64,000 bases of DNA from Orobanche coerulescens (Eukaryota; Streptophyta; Magnoliopsida; Lamiales; Orobanchaceae), in contig CM065804.1 of the NCBI GenBank assembly GCA_033398695.1, positions 122,011,501 through 122,075,500 of the forward strand. The letters are read 5' to 3'. The position numbers were made by a program, and so were the translations under genes. How positions within the stretch are numbered: the first letter of the stretch is position 1; every line of letters starts with the position of its first letter. The notes beneath the pieces are model-generated. The model was not told the DNA's origin and did no database searches. It worked only from the letters and a program-made list of their open reading frames with translations. Positions 10,488 through 22,037 of this stretch are shown here, piece by piece.

Positions 10488-12923
10488 CAATGCCCCCACA
10501 GTATTCATGGATCTTATGAACAGAGTTTTCCACCCGTACTTGGAAAAGTTTGTCTTGGTGTTCATAGACGATATTCTCATCTACTATAGAAATGAGAAGG
10601 AGCATGAAGAACATCTCAGGATAGTGTAGGAAACACTGAGAATGGAGAAACTTTTTGCCAAATTCAGTAAGTGCGAATTTTGGTTGAAATAAGTGATGTT
10701 GCTTGGGCACATTGTGTCAGCAGATGGTATTAAGGTGGACCCAGCTAAAGTGGAAGTAGTACGTGATTGGAAATCACCAACCAACCCTAATGAGATTAGG
10801 AGTTTCTTGGGTCTAGCTGGGTACTACCAAAGGTTCATCGAAGGATTTTCCAAGATTGCTAGACCAATGAAACAACTTTTGTGGAAAGGAATTAAGTATT
10901 TATGGATGGATGAATGTGATGAGAGTTTTCAGGAACTCAAGAGAAGGTTGACTACTGCGCCAGTTTTAGCAGTACCATAAGCGAACAAGGCGTATGTGGT
11001 TTACACAGATGCTTCTAGGAATGGGCTAGGTTATGTATTGATGCAAGATGGGAAAGTGATAGCTTACGCATCAAGACAACTTAGGCCGCATGAAGTTATC
11101 TATCCCACGCATGACTAGCTGCAGTTGTGCACTCATTAAAGATATGTAGGCATCACCTTTATGGGGTAAGATGTGAAATTTTCACTGACCACAAGAGTTT
11201 AAAGTACTTTTTCGAGAAGAAGGACTTGAACATGAGACAGAGAAGATGGCTCGAATTGGTTGAGGATTATAATTGTGGTATTATTTATCACCCCGGCAAG
11301 GCTAATGTGGTAGCAGATGCCTTGAGTCATAAGACTCAGTCGCAATTAGGATACCTACTTACCTCAGAAGGGGATCTAATCCAAGATTTTGAAGGAATGA
11401 GTTTAGAGGTGCTTCATCCACTGCAAACGATAATGGGTCGTGTCACGACGTTAGTGACGACACCAGATCTGAGAGGACGGATAGTGAATGCGCAGAGGAG
11501 AGATGAAGCATTCGAGAAACTACATATGAGAATTAGATCCGATAACCCAGAAAGTTACCGCGAAGCGGCTCATAACGTAATTATGTTCGAAGAGAGAATA
11601 TGTGTTCCACATGATGAGGAATTAAGGAATGAGATTATGAGTGAGGCTCATAATACTCCCTACACCGCTAACCCCGAAAATACAAAGATGTACCAAGACC
11701 TGAAGAGATATTTCTGGTGGGACGGTATGAAATGGGATGTAGCTTCATTTGTCGAGCCGTGTTTGGCTTGTCAGCAAGTGAAAGCACTACACCAATGACC
11801 GTATGGAAAGTTACAGCCATTGACCATTCCAGAATGGAAGTGGGAAGGAATATCTATGGATTTTGTGACTAGTTTTCCTAGGAAAAAACGAGGAAACACT
11901 GCTATATGGGTTATAGTAGACAGACTCACAAAATCAGCTCACTTTTTACCTATCCCAATCACTCACGGATCTGAGAAGTTGGCACAGTTATATGTCCATG
12001 AAATTGTACGTTTGCACGGAGTGCCGATATCAATCACGTCAGATTGAGATCCAAAGTTTACCTCTAGATTTTGGACAAGTATACAGAAGGAATTAGGTAC
12101 ACACCTGAACTTTAGTACCGCTTTCCACCCGCAGACCGATGGACAATCGGAAAGGACGATTCAAATACTAGAAGACATGTTAAGAACTGTAGTGTTGGAT
12201 GAAGGTGCGAATTGGGAGCATGTTTTGCTTACAACAACAGTCATCAGGCAACGATAAGTATGGTGCCTTATGAGGCCTTATACGGCAGAAAATGTAGGTC
12301 ACAACTTTATTGGGATGAAGTGGGTGAGAGAAATATTTTAGGGCTAGACACAGTTAGAAAGATGATCGAGATTATCCGCAAGATACGACAAAGAATACAA
12401 GAGGCCCAGACTCAACAGAAGTCATACACTGATACACGCCGAACTGAATTGCATTTCGAGAGTGGGGATAAGGTTTTCCTCAAGGTTTCCCCTTCTAAGG
12501 GAATAATCAGGTTTGATGTCAAAGGCAAGCTTAGGCCATGTTTTATAGGGCCATATGAGATTCTTGAGAAGATCGGCCCAGTTGCTTATAGGTTGGCTCT
12601 GCCACCTAGTCTTGGGAATCTTCATAATGTTTTCCATGTTTCTCAGCTGAGGAAGTATGTATTTGATCCCAAGCATGTGATTCATCATAGTGACATAGTT
12701 CTTAGTCACGATACGAGTTATGTAGAGAGGCCGGAAGCTATTTTAGACAAGAAAGTTCAAGAACTGAGGAATAAGTCAATTCCTTTGGTAAAAGTATTAT
12801 GTTGTCACCACTGTCAGGAAGAAGCTACATGGGAACTCGAAAGCAAGATGAGGGAGAAATACCCAGAACTTTTTGATAAGGTATGTAAATTTCGGGACGA
12901 AATTTCTTGTTAGAGGGGTAGGA
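10488..12923 (+). pseudogene. pol: Truncated pol of chromovirus B' (RT to integrase)
   Basis: The sequence opens inside RT at [11 protein letters not shown] and closely parallels 39114-41556. It carries FIDDILIYY, RNase H starting with YTDAS near 11000, the integrase zinc site, IN core and the chromodomain-type end EEATWE near 12820. Stops and frameshifts are frequent: in-frame stops at 10627, 10690 and 10978, a break near 11115, TGA at 12045 and a deletion near 12220. The stretch 12212-12913 remains open (integrase C-terminus plus tail). The 5' part of the element is missing, replaced by Z. Confidence 0.9.
12887..12905 (+). other. Hairpin upstream of polypurine tract, B'
   Basis: AAATTTC / GAAATTT forms a perfect 7-bp stem around GGGAC. 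Compared with A, C and D the third pair is A-T instead of G-C, a compensatory change. It overlaps the last pol codons. The purine tract TAGAGGGGTAGGA follows at 12911-12923. Confidence 0.65.
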
Positions 12924-13557
12924 TGTAATGTCCCGGTCTTTTATATGCATGAATTATTATGACCTCAAGTGCGACATTAGGGTTTTGCATTCACAAATAA
13001 TAAAATTCTGACTAATGGATTAAGTTTAGAACTATCTACACATTTTTAATTCAAAAATCGGATGTTCAGTTATTTGGTTGGGTTTACCTTCCGAATTTGA
13101 TTTTTATTTTTTGATAGACATAATCGTGATTCTGTCGACTTCTATATCCATCACTTTTGCATTATGAGTACGATTCTCAAAAGTTTACTTTTTGAATTTT
13201 AGGGTATATTTTATGTCGAGTCGTTTTCTCGGATAATTCGTATTCCGTAAAACGCGAAACTTTTCTCCAACTTTAAGCTGTAAGTGTGATACTATAATTT
13301 AAATATATGTCATACACTCAATACTCGAGTAATTTTATCTGTGGAGGACCGAAATGTAGAATATTATTCGACCGCTTTATCGAGGAAGTCTAGGGTTAAC
13401 CTAGTATATAAAGGGACATCACCTCCCTTTCATTTTTCCTCCTCATTTCATCTTCTTCCTCTCTTCATTTGTCACTTCATCCGCCCCTCCCCCTTCACCA
13501 GTGAGGAACACCATTGTTCTTCATTAAGAACTCAAGTTACAAGCTCACTTTGTGTTC
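12924..13557 (+). repeat. Left part of the B'/B shared LTR
   Basis: It starts with TGTAATGTCCCGG directly after the B' purine tract and matches 41557 onward. It is interrupted at 13557 by a LINE and resumes at 14400-14451. There it stops at a CACTA insertion. The rest of this LTR is found inverted at 32050-34286. Summed length is about 2.9 kb, the same as the 3' LTR of B once D is removed. Confidence 0.88.
13405..13413 (+). promoter_or_regulatory. TATA box of LTR B (middle copy)
   Basis: TATATAAAG lies about 480 bp into the LTR, followed by a CT-rich leader. The same box is kept at 42035-42043 in the 3' LTR. It is the best candidate for the LTR promoter. Confidence 0.6.
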
Positions 13558-14385
13558 ATCATGGAGAGCTCCTTCTTGCTTTCCATTCCTCTTTTCAGGC
13601 CTCTTCTAGTTTTGATGTTGAGATACAGGCGTTGGCGATTGGTTTGATTCTAGCTTCCCAGAGATCGAGACATGTTTGGATTGAGCTTGATGCTGCTGCT
13701 GTGGTGACCCTGCTATCATCTGGCCATCAGGTCTCTTGGCAGGTTCGTCACACTCTTATGCGTATCCGACTCATTCTCAGAGATATTCAGTTCAGAGTCA
13801 CTCATATTTTCCGGGAGGGCAACAGGCCGGCCAGCTATCTTTCTGATCTTGGCATGTCGTCCCTCGGCATTCAGACTTATACTTACGATACTGCTCCTCC
13901 GTTCCTTCACTCCCTTATACGGATGGATCAGCTTGGTTATCCGTCTTTTAGATTTAGATAGTTTTTATTTTTGATCGATTGCTTGTTTGCCTTTTGGTCC
14001 GCACATTAGCCCACAGTTTTAGTGGTGCACCTTGTACTGATCTAGCGGGCCGTAGGCACTTTAGATTTTAGGTTCCGGATTATGGCCCATTTTTGGTCAT
14101 AATTCGGAGTTGAGTTATTTTAGTTTACGGGTCCGCACATTAGCCCACTTTTTGTGGTGCACTTTGTATTTTTTTTGCGGGCCGTAGATTTCTTCGATGC
14201 TTGGACCCGTATTATGGCCCATTTTTGGTCATAATTCAGGGCTGATACTTTGTATTTCTTGATATCTTCTTATCTACAGGTTGGTGGGTCCCGCCTCAAC
14301 CCCCCGTCCACACTGGACGCTTTTTCTTTTAAAAAAAAAATCAAAGCAATAAAATATGAGTATGAATTGTAAAAAAAAAAAAAAA
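13558..14385 (+). mobile_element. 5'-truncated LINE with poly(A) and 14-bp target duplication
   Basis: The insert is flanked by the direct repeat CTCACTTTGTGTTC (13544-13557 and 14386-14399), present once at the matching place in the 3' LTR of B near 42174. It ends with a run of 15 A residues (14371-14385) after an AATAAAA signal. These are hallmarks of target-primed reverse transcription. Only the last part of ORF2 is kept. The 3' UTR (13962-14340) has two direct copies of a unit of about 134 bp starting at 13996 and 14130 (GGTCCGCACATTAGCCCAC). Confidence 0.92.
13560..13961 (+). pseudogene. C-terminal RNase H domain of a LINE ORF2
   Basis: Some plant L1-type elements end ORF2 with a plant-like RNase H domain that removes RNA from RNA-DNA hybrids. 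This fragment reads ELLLAFH, then EIQALAIGL (the catalytic Glu block), HVWIELDAAAVV (with the Asp after Leu-Glu), and FREGNRPASYLSDLG at the end. The order and spacing match the RVT_3/RNase H family. The first catalytic block and all of the RT are lost by 5' truncation. An apparent upstream start at 13341 is only read-through from the LTR. Confidence 0.85.
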
Positions 14386-14399
14386 CTCACTTTGTGTTC

Positions 14400-14451
14400 C
14401 AAACTTGAATCCAAGTTCATATTCAAGTAAGTTACCTTATTCTCTTCATTT
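14400..14451 (+). repeat. Continuation of shared LTR B up to the CACTA insertion
   Basis: This short piece matches 42188-42239 and ends with CTTCATTT. In the uninterrupted LTR the next bases are CTACCC. The TTT at 14449-14451 is one copy of the 3-bp target duplication of CACTA X. The other copy is the AAA at 34284-34286 on the inverted strand. Confidence 0.85.
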
Positions 14452-14858
14452 AAAAACGTAAAAGACTTCGGATAATATCTGAAGTAAAAACATTATAATT
14501 ACCGAAGTCTATGTTCATGTAGTAAAAGGTATACTTTAGACTTCGCTCTTTATGCGAAGTCTAATATCCTAATAACCGAAGTCTATCTCGTTTTTTTTTC
14601 TAATTATGAACCAAATGTGGGGTAACTGAAGTAAAAGAATGCCTTTAACATCGGTTATTTTATAATTGGCGTAGTAAATAAAGAACATTTTATTTCAATT
14701 ATTGTATAATATATATATTAGTATTTTCTGCAGTAATATATATTAATATTTCACATTTCAATTTAAAATTCATTGCCAAAATCTACATTCAACTATAACT
14801 AACCATCAACCACAAGAGCTCAGTAATATAAGAACCAACAATTTCATATCATCCCATC

Positions 14859-15065
14859 TTAAAAAAATAACATGCGTTCCAACCAATTCAAAACCAGATA
14901 CATATCATAACAAAGACAAAGAATGTGTAATAAGATTCTATCTATTTCATCATGAACACCACACATAGGACAAAAAGGATTAAAAAAGATCATATACTTC
15001 GAAACGACAAAGTCTCTCTTCAGCACATCATTGCTTTTCATCAGACGATCATACTTCTTGTTCAT
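14859..15065 (-). pseudogene. Short ORF with zf-RVT-like motif in the X arm
   Basis: The 68-residue frame contains CPMCGVHDEIDRILLH followed by a further Cys, the C-x2-C-G-x4-E spacing of zf-RVT zinc domains found at the end of plant LINE-like reverse transcriptases. A nearly identical stretch is in the second X arm (57330-57445, plus strand). Just upstream both copies carry KKKVDEKM within a Leu/Lys-rich stretch. It may be a relic of a captured gene or of an element protein. Too short to be assigned a function. Confidence 0.4.
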
Positions 15066-15583
15066 GAAATCATCTTCTCATCAACTTTCTTCTTCAAATC
15101 TTCAATATCGACACGTGAAGCAAACAAATCAACATAATCACTTTGTTGTTGGTTTAACAAATCTTCTTTCCCAATAAAGAAATTACAAGGTTTCGCCTGA
15201 AAGCCAAAATTATATTACCAACTAAAACATATTAGCATAATGTGTCGTAGCACACATACTACAATATTATCAAACAGTCAAAAATACTTCTACAAAGTGT
15301 GATGAACCATGGAAATATTGTGATCGACACAATCCAAAATTTCAGCAGCACGTTGATCGATTAAAGTGCGGAACTTCTGATTTCTCTAATATGTAAACAT
15401 ATCACCACAGAATAACAATTCCAATGATACATAAAAAAAACATAATGCTAGCCATCAAACCAAATTACTACAGCTAGATACGGTCAAGAAAGACACTATC
15501 CAAACAAATATCGTGCTGCAATTGTACTTCCCTCGACGTAATAATCAACATTTTCAGTTACCTCCTCAAGATTACTAGTTGTT

Positions 15584-17552
15584 TGCACCCTGCTCCTTAA
15601 GTAACACTCCGACGAAATGCTCTTATACTTTGCAGGCTCAATTTGAAAAGGTACAAAAACAGAGTTAATTGACACTGTATAGCCCAGTGTATCAGACATA
15701 CATGACCTTGTATGGAAACAAATCGGACCAGCTCATGGAAAATTATGGAAGTTCATTCAATCACGTCCTAAAACCTCAAATAATATAAGATATACAGATA
15801 TGATAAAACCTACCTACATACCGAAAACAGAATATATTAGTGAACAAATATACATAGCAGTTGGCACAAAAGCAGGAAAATATATAGATCTGGTCCAGGG
15901 ATAGGTTCACCAAATGGTCCAAACCAGAGATTAAAGTGTTCAAAACTAAACCATATACAAAAAAGACGACAAGATCGGTTAAACGAAAAACAGGAATCGC
16001 AGCCTTTGAAAGTAAAGCAGATGTGAATAGATCTCGACCTGCATATTACATTTGACGAGATCAAGAGGAGTGACAGCCATGTGAGTAAGATCGCAGCTCA
16101 GTATCCCACAAAAGGTACATGCTGCGTAGAACTGAGGAGAGTACATCTCAATCTTACCTGGCTCGCTAGAAGCGGGAATCATGAAACCCTTCTTCAGGGC
16201 CGGTCCATTGAGTTTTAATGCCCCGGGCGATATAAGATTTTTATGCCCCTACGTTTGTATCGTACAATAGACAAAACACATGTAAAATTTTTTATAGAAC
16301 ATAAATGCAATGAAGTTTATAGTCAAACAAAATCAACAAATATAGTTATAAAAGTTTAGCAAAGAAAGATACAACCTGACCCAGCTTTATGTTTTGTGTA
16401 GAGTAATCTGCAAACCTTATGTTTTGTTTCCACTTTCAAGATGTAGAATAATCTGCAAAATGAAATATAGAGTCAGAACTAGGAACTTTAAAGGGGAATG
16501 ATCAGAAAACAAGAAGAATCTACACAAAAATACAAGAAAACAGGAAACATAACACAAGAAATGATCAGAATAATCAAAACTTCAAAACTCATAACAGAAA
16601 TGAAATAATAATCTAAACAAAAATACAAGAAAACAGAAACATAACACAAGAAATGATCGGAATAATCAGAACTTCAAAACTCATGAAACGATTGTATATA
16701 TTCCTCTTGAATCAGAGAAACATACGAAATCAGAAAGAAAATCTATGAGTTTACATAATACTTGAAGCAAAACGCGATTATCACTACTAAAACAATGAAA
16801 GTCTCTAAAGACAGATCAACAAAACTTAGGGGACACAATGAAAATCTCTAAAGAAACTAATCTGAATTGATTAAATCGAAATATGTAATGAACTCAAAAA
16901 CAAAAGGCGAGTGTCACTACTAGAACAATCAATCAAATGTGATGATAGAAAATGAAGAGATGCTAATCCGAATAAGTAAAAGAACATGAAAAAACGAACA
17001 TTAAACATCATCAAAATGTAGGCATTGGCATCACACAGTTCATTCATCAACTATTTAGCGAAGAACACAATCGAAATCTCAAGATAAACAATAAACATTA
17101 ACTAATCATAAGTCCATTGAGAAATGAGAAGGCAGAAATCGATTAATAAATTAAAAGGCATAAAAAACATACCTCTTGGTTCCTAGCTCCTGAGGACTCG
17201 TGAAACATGCCTGATGCGGCGATGCCCCCAATTTCACGCCCAGCTCTATCAAGAAGTAAACAAGCTGGATATCTTGTTGGCTATAATTTATTTGGCCAAA
17301 ATGATATATATATATAGTAGTAATACCTTCGCCAAGATGATGCACCTAATTTTTGGATGCCCTGTGCCTTGGCCCATCTGGCACACGTATTGGGCCGTGC
17401 CTACTCTTCTTCGAAGCAATCGACGACGGGTGCGGCGAGAAGCTACGATTGGACTTTCCAGCAACTTTATCGAGAGCTAGGGTTTTGGAAGTAACAGAGG
17501 TGGAGTGCAGGAAACTGGGGATGAGTGCCTGGCGGTCGGAGGAGAGAGCCAT
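15584..17552 (-). pseudogene. Captured fragment of a mitochondrial phosphate carrier gene (PHT3/MPT3-like)
   Basis: The carrier imports phosphate into mitochondria. Three exon-like blocks lie on the minus strand. 17552-17400 encodes an N-terminus with ALIPSFLHSTS and IASKKS. 16200-16041 encodes KGFMIPASSEPGK, then EMYSPQFYAACTFCGILSC and LTHMAVTPLDLVKCNMQ, including the carrier signature P-x-D-x-x-K. 15642-15584 encodes IEPAKYKSISS, and LLKEQG in another frame. Intron-like DNA separates them. Gly-to-Cys and Gly-to-Asp changes, a frameshift and loss of the other transmembrane repeats show it is not functional. It reads toward the X terminus at 14452. Confidence 0.85.
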
Positions 17553-17753
17553 GTTTCGTCAGAAAAAAGTAGCGGCTGGGATCTGCGGCGGCTAGAGGAG
17601 GCAATTGAGAGAAATCGGGCTCCTCTGGAATTTTTCTCAGAGATACGAAGCTATTCTTCTCGGAATCAGAACGAGGTGACGACTAGTGGGAAAATGACAT
17701 GTGCATTTTTTATAAGGAAAAGACGGGGGCGCAAGAACATATGAAACTTAAAC

Positions 17754-18400
17754 ACTAGTACAAATCTGGGATTTCGTCACACATGCTGTTTTTTGAACGA
17801 CCACACAATCAGATATTTATGTGACTAAATGTACCAGAATAAATCCGACTTGTGTGACCATTTCGGACTTGTGTGACCATTTCGGAATCTCATTGTCACA
17901 CATTTGAATATTTATGTGACTACAGGTAACTGGTAAATTTTTTTTTTGATTATTTAGTCACTTATAATTTGGGACGTGTGACACATACAAATAAGTTTGA
18001 AACATTAGTCACACTATATATATATATATATACATATGTGACAAATATATGTCACACAATTGAACAATGTGACCAAAATCCATATATGGTCACATGAAGT
18101 AATTGTTTATGTGGCTAAATCATATAGTCAAATTTGTTACACATTATTTAAAAGTGACTGCTATTTTTTGCTGAATATTTAGCCACATATGAATTTGAAA
18201 TGTGTGACAACTGAAAAGTAAGTTTGAAGTATTAGCCACGATATGCATTTAAAAGTGACAAATATATGTCATACACTTGAATAGTGTGACCAAATGTCAT
18301 ATATGGTCACACTAAGCCATAGACATACATGATTAAGTGACTAAAATTTGATACATATGGTCACACAAAACCATAAACCATATACATATGATTAAGTTAA
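17754..18400 (+). mobile_element. CACTA-type element Y, left arm
   Basis: The terminus reads CACTAGTACAAATCTGGG, followed by many TGTGAC/GTCACA motifs in both orientations up to about 18400, the subterminal-repeat pattern of CACTA elements. No coding sequence is seen. A similar TGTGAC-rich arm lies at 35033-36030 in the inverted block, so the two arms were probably the ends of one element nested in X. The flanking 3-bp duplication could not be confirmed at the right end. Confidence 0.65.
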
Positions 18401-19339
18401 AAATAAGTTAATTTTACATCGATTATTTTATAACCGATGTAAATTACTTCCCGTTTTACATCGGTTGTTAAACATTCCATATAAAACTTGAGTTTCGGTG
18501 TATTCTACAACAGTGGTTTTATAACCGATGTAAAAGAACTATTTTACGACGGTTGCTAGAACCGTAGTAATTTGTTCTAACTGCCTATCCCCTTATGTCT
18601 GTTGCAGTCCGTCTTTTCCTATCTATCAATGTCCTCATACATCTCACAGAGCCCCGCGAGAATTTCCGACTCCATTTTCTCACCGGAGTGTAAATCGAAC
18701 TTGCCGCTACTTCAATTAAATCTACTCTTACGTCCGGCTCGTCCTTTTCTCATAGATCTCATAGCAAAGCCCCGCGAGAATTTCCGACTCCGTTTTCTCA
18801 CCAGAGTGTGCCTCTGCTTCAACCGACTCCCTTTTCTCACCAGAGTGTGCCTTTGCTTCAATTAAATACTCTTACGTCCTGCTCATTCCAATTGCTTCGT
18901 AAGTAACTATAAATTTTATTATTTCCTGCCCTAATCCAGACTAGATAATCTTTTTCCTCAAACCGCTTCACGCACCCCGCGAGCTCCTGCATTGATTCTT
19001 CATCGGATGGTGAGTTCTAACTATCATTACGGCTAATCTTCATTCTCTTTCCCTGCTTTTTTCCAATGGTTTGATGGGTAGTTGATTTTTCTTTTGTTCA
19101 TTTTTTTCTGGGTTTTGATTTTTGGAAAATCTGCAAAATTTTAAAAAATAATGCGGTATTCAATGAGAACTGTGGCTAGTGTTTCTGCAAATATGATGAA
19201 ACGTTTAAGGCTTATCAATGAGAAACCATCTGCTACCGTTTCTGCAAATATGGCAGGTATTCAACCCATCTTTTTTTAATAATAATGTGTTTTTCAACTT
19301 GCATTTTCAAAAATTCTTATGTGCTAAAACTGGTTCTTA

Positions 19340-19440
19340 TGTCCATAATGTTGCGTTGGGATGGATCATTGACTCTGGTGCTAATCAACATATATGTCTG
19401 TTTCTACTAAGAATATGTTTAATGATGTTGATATTTCTAG
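19340..19440 (+). pseudogene. Copia-type protease fragment in Z copy 2
   Basis: Same block as 10040-10150: ALGWIIDSGANQH with DSGA at 19371-19382, followed by a broken continuation in another frame. It is not linked to other copia domains and is best seen as captured sequence. Confidence 0.55.
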
Positions 19441-19592
19441 TCTTATGTTGATGTTTCTACTAAGAATATGTTTACTGTTATTGATATTTCAAGGAAAAAA
19501 ATATAGTTTTTCTTGATCTAAAGGGACCACTGCTCAGTTTTTTTTTAGTGTTCGTATGATATGTTTCTCGATCTAATATCGTGATTCTACAG

Positions 19593-19713
19593 TTTTTTGC
19601 CGAAGTAGGATTTCCATGTCCGAGTAGGAGAAATCCTTCAGATCATTTCCTGCGCTGCATTAACTCGGATTTTGACGTCGTGACAGCCACACTAAAAGGC
19701 TCACAAAGACTTG
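19593..19713 (+). pseudogene. Captured ABCG transporter exon, copy 2
   Basis: It reads [29 protein letters not shown] and [10 protein letters not shown] after an acceptor-like TCTACAG and before a GTGTATG donor-like sequence. It is closer to typical ABCG proteins than copy 1 (Cys after GFP, Ser in NPSDHF). Only one exon is present, so it is a non-functional captured piece. The neighbouring protease fragment makes the element chimeric. Confidence 0.78.
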
Positions 19714-20148
19714 GTGTATGAATCCAATATTTACTGTTTCCGTTTATTGTCATTTTCTTGCTTTGAGTTAGCTGCTTGAAGATTTTACCTATAGTAATAA
19801 TACTATCTTGTTGGCTCAAAACATGGTGTGATGATTTTATTATGAAGTATCACCTCCGTGCAATATCTCAATTGTTAGCCGGTTAGAAAGATTTAAAAAG
19901 CTTATCACTTGCATAGCCGGTATTGCATTTAAACGAAAATCTTGTTCTGCCTTTAATGACAGGAAACTGGAAAAACGTCTGATGGAGATTAATAAAATGA
20001 AGGTCTTCGGATTAATAAAATCATGAATTTCAGCAAGGGATGGAGATGGAATCAATCAAAGGGAGCCAAGCTTGGTGATGGAAGCAGGTTTCGACTTTGA
20101 CACATAGATCATTCTTGAACATGTCTTGAGATGTCGGATATTACTTCT

Positions 20149-20230
20149 TTTTCAGTGGGGGTTCTACCAACCGCATTGGTCCCGGTGAAGATTTTACGCC
20201 TGCTCGTGATCTTATTCTCTCTCAATCTCT
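20149..20230 (+). pseudogene. Exon-like block of unknown gene (a)
   Basis: CTTTTTCAG acts as an acceptor-like site. The open frame then reads GGSTNRIGPGED and FTPARDLILSQSL, and a GTATGT donor-like sequence follows at about 20232. The clean splice borders suggest a captured exon. I do not recognise the family. Confidence 0.4.
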
Positions 20231-21149
20231 CGTATGTTTGGGGTTGGAACTCATTTCTTGTTCTGAGATATTGTTTTTTTTATCCTTCTTCTCAATTTCA
20301 GTTTATTTTGGAAGAAGAACTTGACGAATTAGGAAACTTTTCGATAGTTTGAGGCATTGGTTATTGTTGCTCATTTAGCAAAAAATAAAACCAATAAACT
20401 AAATGGTTTATTTTTGCTTATTCATTGGTTCGTGTTTGTAAACAGTCAAGACTATTGAATTATGTAAAGTGTGGTAATGGTGTTTATTATTTACTGAGTT
20501 GGAAAGAAGTGTTTCGGCCAAATGAATGATATAGTGAATTCTGAGTATGGTGTTTATGGAATTCGGATAAAGTGAGGATGTAAAATGTGGGCTTTAAGGA
20601 GTTTGTTAGCTTATCTGCTTAATCATCTCTGCAGTTGTCCTTGTTTGTTCAACTGTTTTGCTTGGAGTATTCTGTCAGTTGTGGATTACATTTAATACAC
20701 ACGATTGCTGGGAACTGTAGATGTAGCACGTTGTCACTGGATATCTATGCATATTTACTTTTTAGTTTTCACCAACTCCATGTCTCCACCTATTTAAAGT
20801 TGATCTTGACTTGGTGTTTTAATCAAGCAGATGTCCATTAATTTGTATGGGTTACAACTAATTGTATTGATATCCATCTTTACATTAGGTTTTGATTGCA
20901 ATAAGAAGATGTTGTGCAATATTTACTGCACCTTTGACTTATCACTTGCTTGAATGTGTTTGCTTGATCTTCTATTGGTTGGAGTGTGGATTTTTCCTCG
21001 AGCGTTTACCATAGAATTTGTGTATATTTTTAAGATTAGGTATCATTTGGTCTTTTCTATTTATGTTAAAGCCTTATTGGAGATGAAATCAATCAAAGGA
21101 AGCCAAGCTTGGTGGTGGAAGCAGCCTTATTGGAGATGGAATCAATTCA

Positions 21150-21640
21150 GATGATGTTTCGGGACCGGTAGTGCTTGATTTTGCGGTGCGTAGTGTTCAT
21201 GAAGACAATGTCTTCTGCCATGAAATGGATTTGTCTTGGACACGTGAACCTTCTGATGCGGTAGATCAAACAGTTAGCCAACTGAAATCGAATGGTAAAC
21301 TTCCGAGTGCAATATGTAATGTTTTTACCTGTTAGCATTTGCATATAACTAACGTACGCGCTATTATTTTTCCGCATTGTAGCCGAAGCAATTGCCGCAT
21401 CTACTCTTACCTCAGTTCAAAAGAATAACCAATCAGGCCGCGCCCGTGAAGGTAATATGACTGGCTGCTGCTTATTTCCCTACAAAATTCAATATTTATA
21501 GCGCATATTCATATAAATATTTTTGCGTCTTTTAATTAGATATGCGGGAAGTACTACTAGGCTGGACAAACAGTTGCGCCAACTACAGTTCCCGCCCACT
21601 CTTTGTATCATGGTATGATGTTTTCAACATTTATATAACA
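21150..21640 (+). pseudogene. Exon-like blocks of unknown gene (b)
   Basis: Three short open stretches are separated by AT-rich gaps: VVLDFAVRSVHEDN with FCHEMDLSWTREPSDAV (21155-21300), AEAIAASTLTSVQKNN (21381-21450), and MREVLLGWTNSCANYSSRP (21541-21605). They look like exons of one gene in order on the plus strand. I cannot assign the family. Lying in Z, they may be captured sequence or the remains of the element's own gene. Confidence 0.4.
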
Positions 21641-22037
21641 TTGGCTTTTTGATATGGGATTTTTTTTCCTTTCCTTACACTCTGTTCTCAAGTTGAGTAA
21701 AATAGATGAAAGTAAAAGAAAGTGATTTTAGTTGTGTTGTCAAGTTTTTCTTAGGAAGTAAAGTGTAAGTAAATGAGGGAAAGTGGTGAGATTTTGCTTT
21801 GAAAACTTTCACTTCACTTTTGGGGTGAAAGTGAACTTTTCTTCCTCTCTCTTTCTTTACTTCCTCTTTATTTACATTACTTTCACTTTTTTCCTATTTT
21901 TGTCTTGAGAACAGTGTTAATATTTTCTTTTCATTTGAATCATCTTTAGGTTTCACAATGACCGTAAGGTGTTTTTGCTGCAAATGGTATGAAAACTGTT
22001 CCACAGTAGGTCGTTCTTGCTGTACATGATATGCAAC

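Larger units (their letters stand above)
14452..17753 (+). mobile_element. CACTA element X, left arm with captured gene pieces
   Basis: The arm starts with a degraded terminus that has lost about 10 bp of the CACTA end, then GACTTCGG and CCGAAGTC subterminal repeats up to about 14640. From about 14660 to 15490 it is the reverse complement of 56880-57640. It then holds pieces of a mitochondrial phosphate carrier gene. CACTA elements move by a TPase acting on such subterminal repeats; no TPase is seen in this arm. It is nested in LTR B with a 3-bp duplication. The partner arm is at 34287-35032 because of the inversion. Confidence 0.8.
18400..22037 (+). mobile_element. Element Z, copy 2, with captured exons
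   Basis: It begins with inverted subterminal repeats ACATCGGTT / AACCGATGT (18425-18540) and the imperfect palindrome ACGGTTGCTAGAACCGT (18550-18566). From 18557 to about 19770 it matches Z copy 1. Beyond that it holds exon-like blocks I cannot name, separated by AT-rich intron-like DNA. The motif GGAGATGGAATCAATCAAAG with its neighbours occurs at 20040 and in similar form at 21078. The right end was not located. Confidence 0.6.

Noticed and set aside
13341..13559. Upstream start of the LINE RNase H frame
   Set aside because: This part is LTR B sequence. The frame crosses the target duplication at 13544-13557, so it is accidental read-through.
15584..17552. A functional mitochondrial phosphate carrier gene
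   Set aside because: Only parts of the first exons are present, conserved Gly residues are changed, one exon has a frameshift, and the rest of the carrier is missing.
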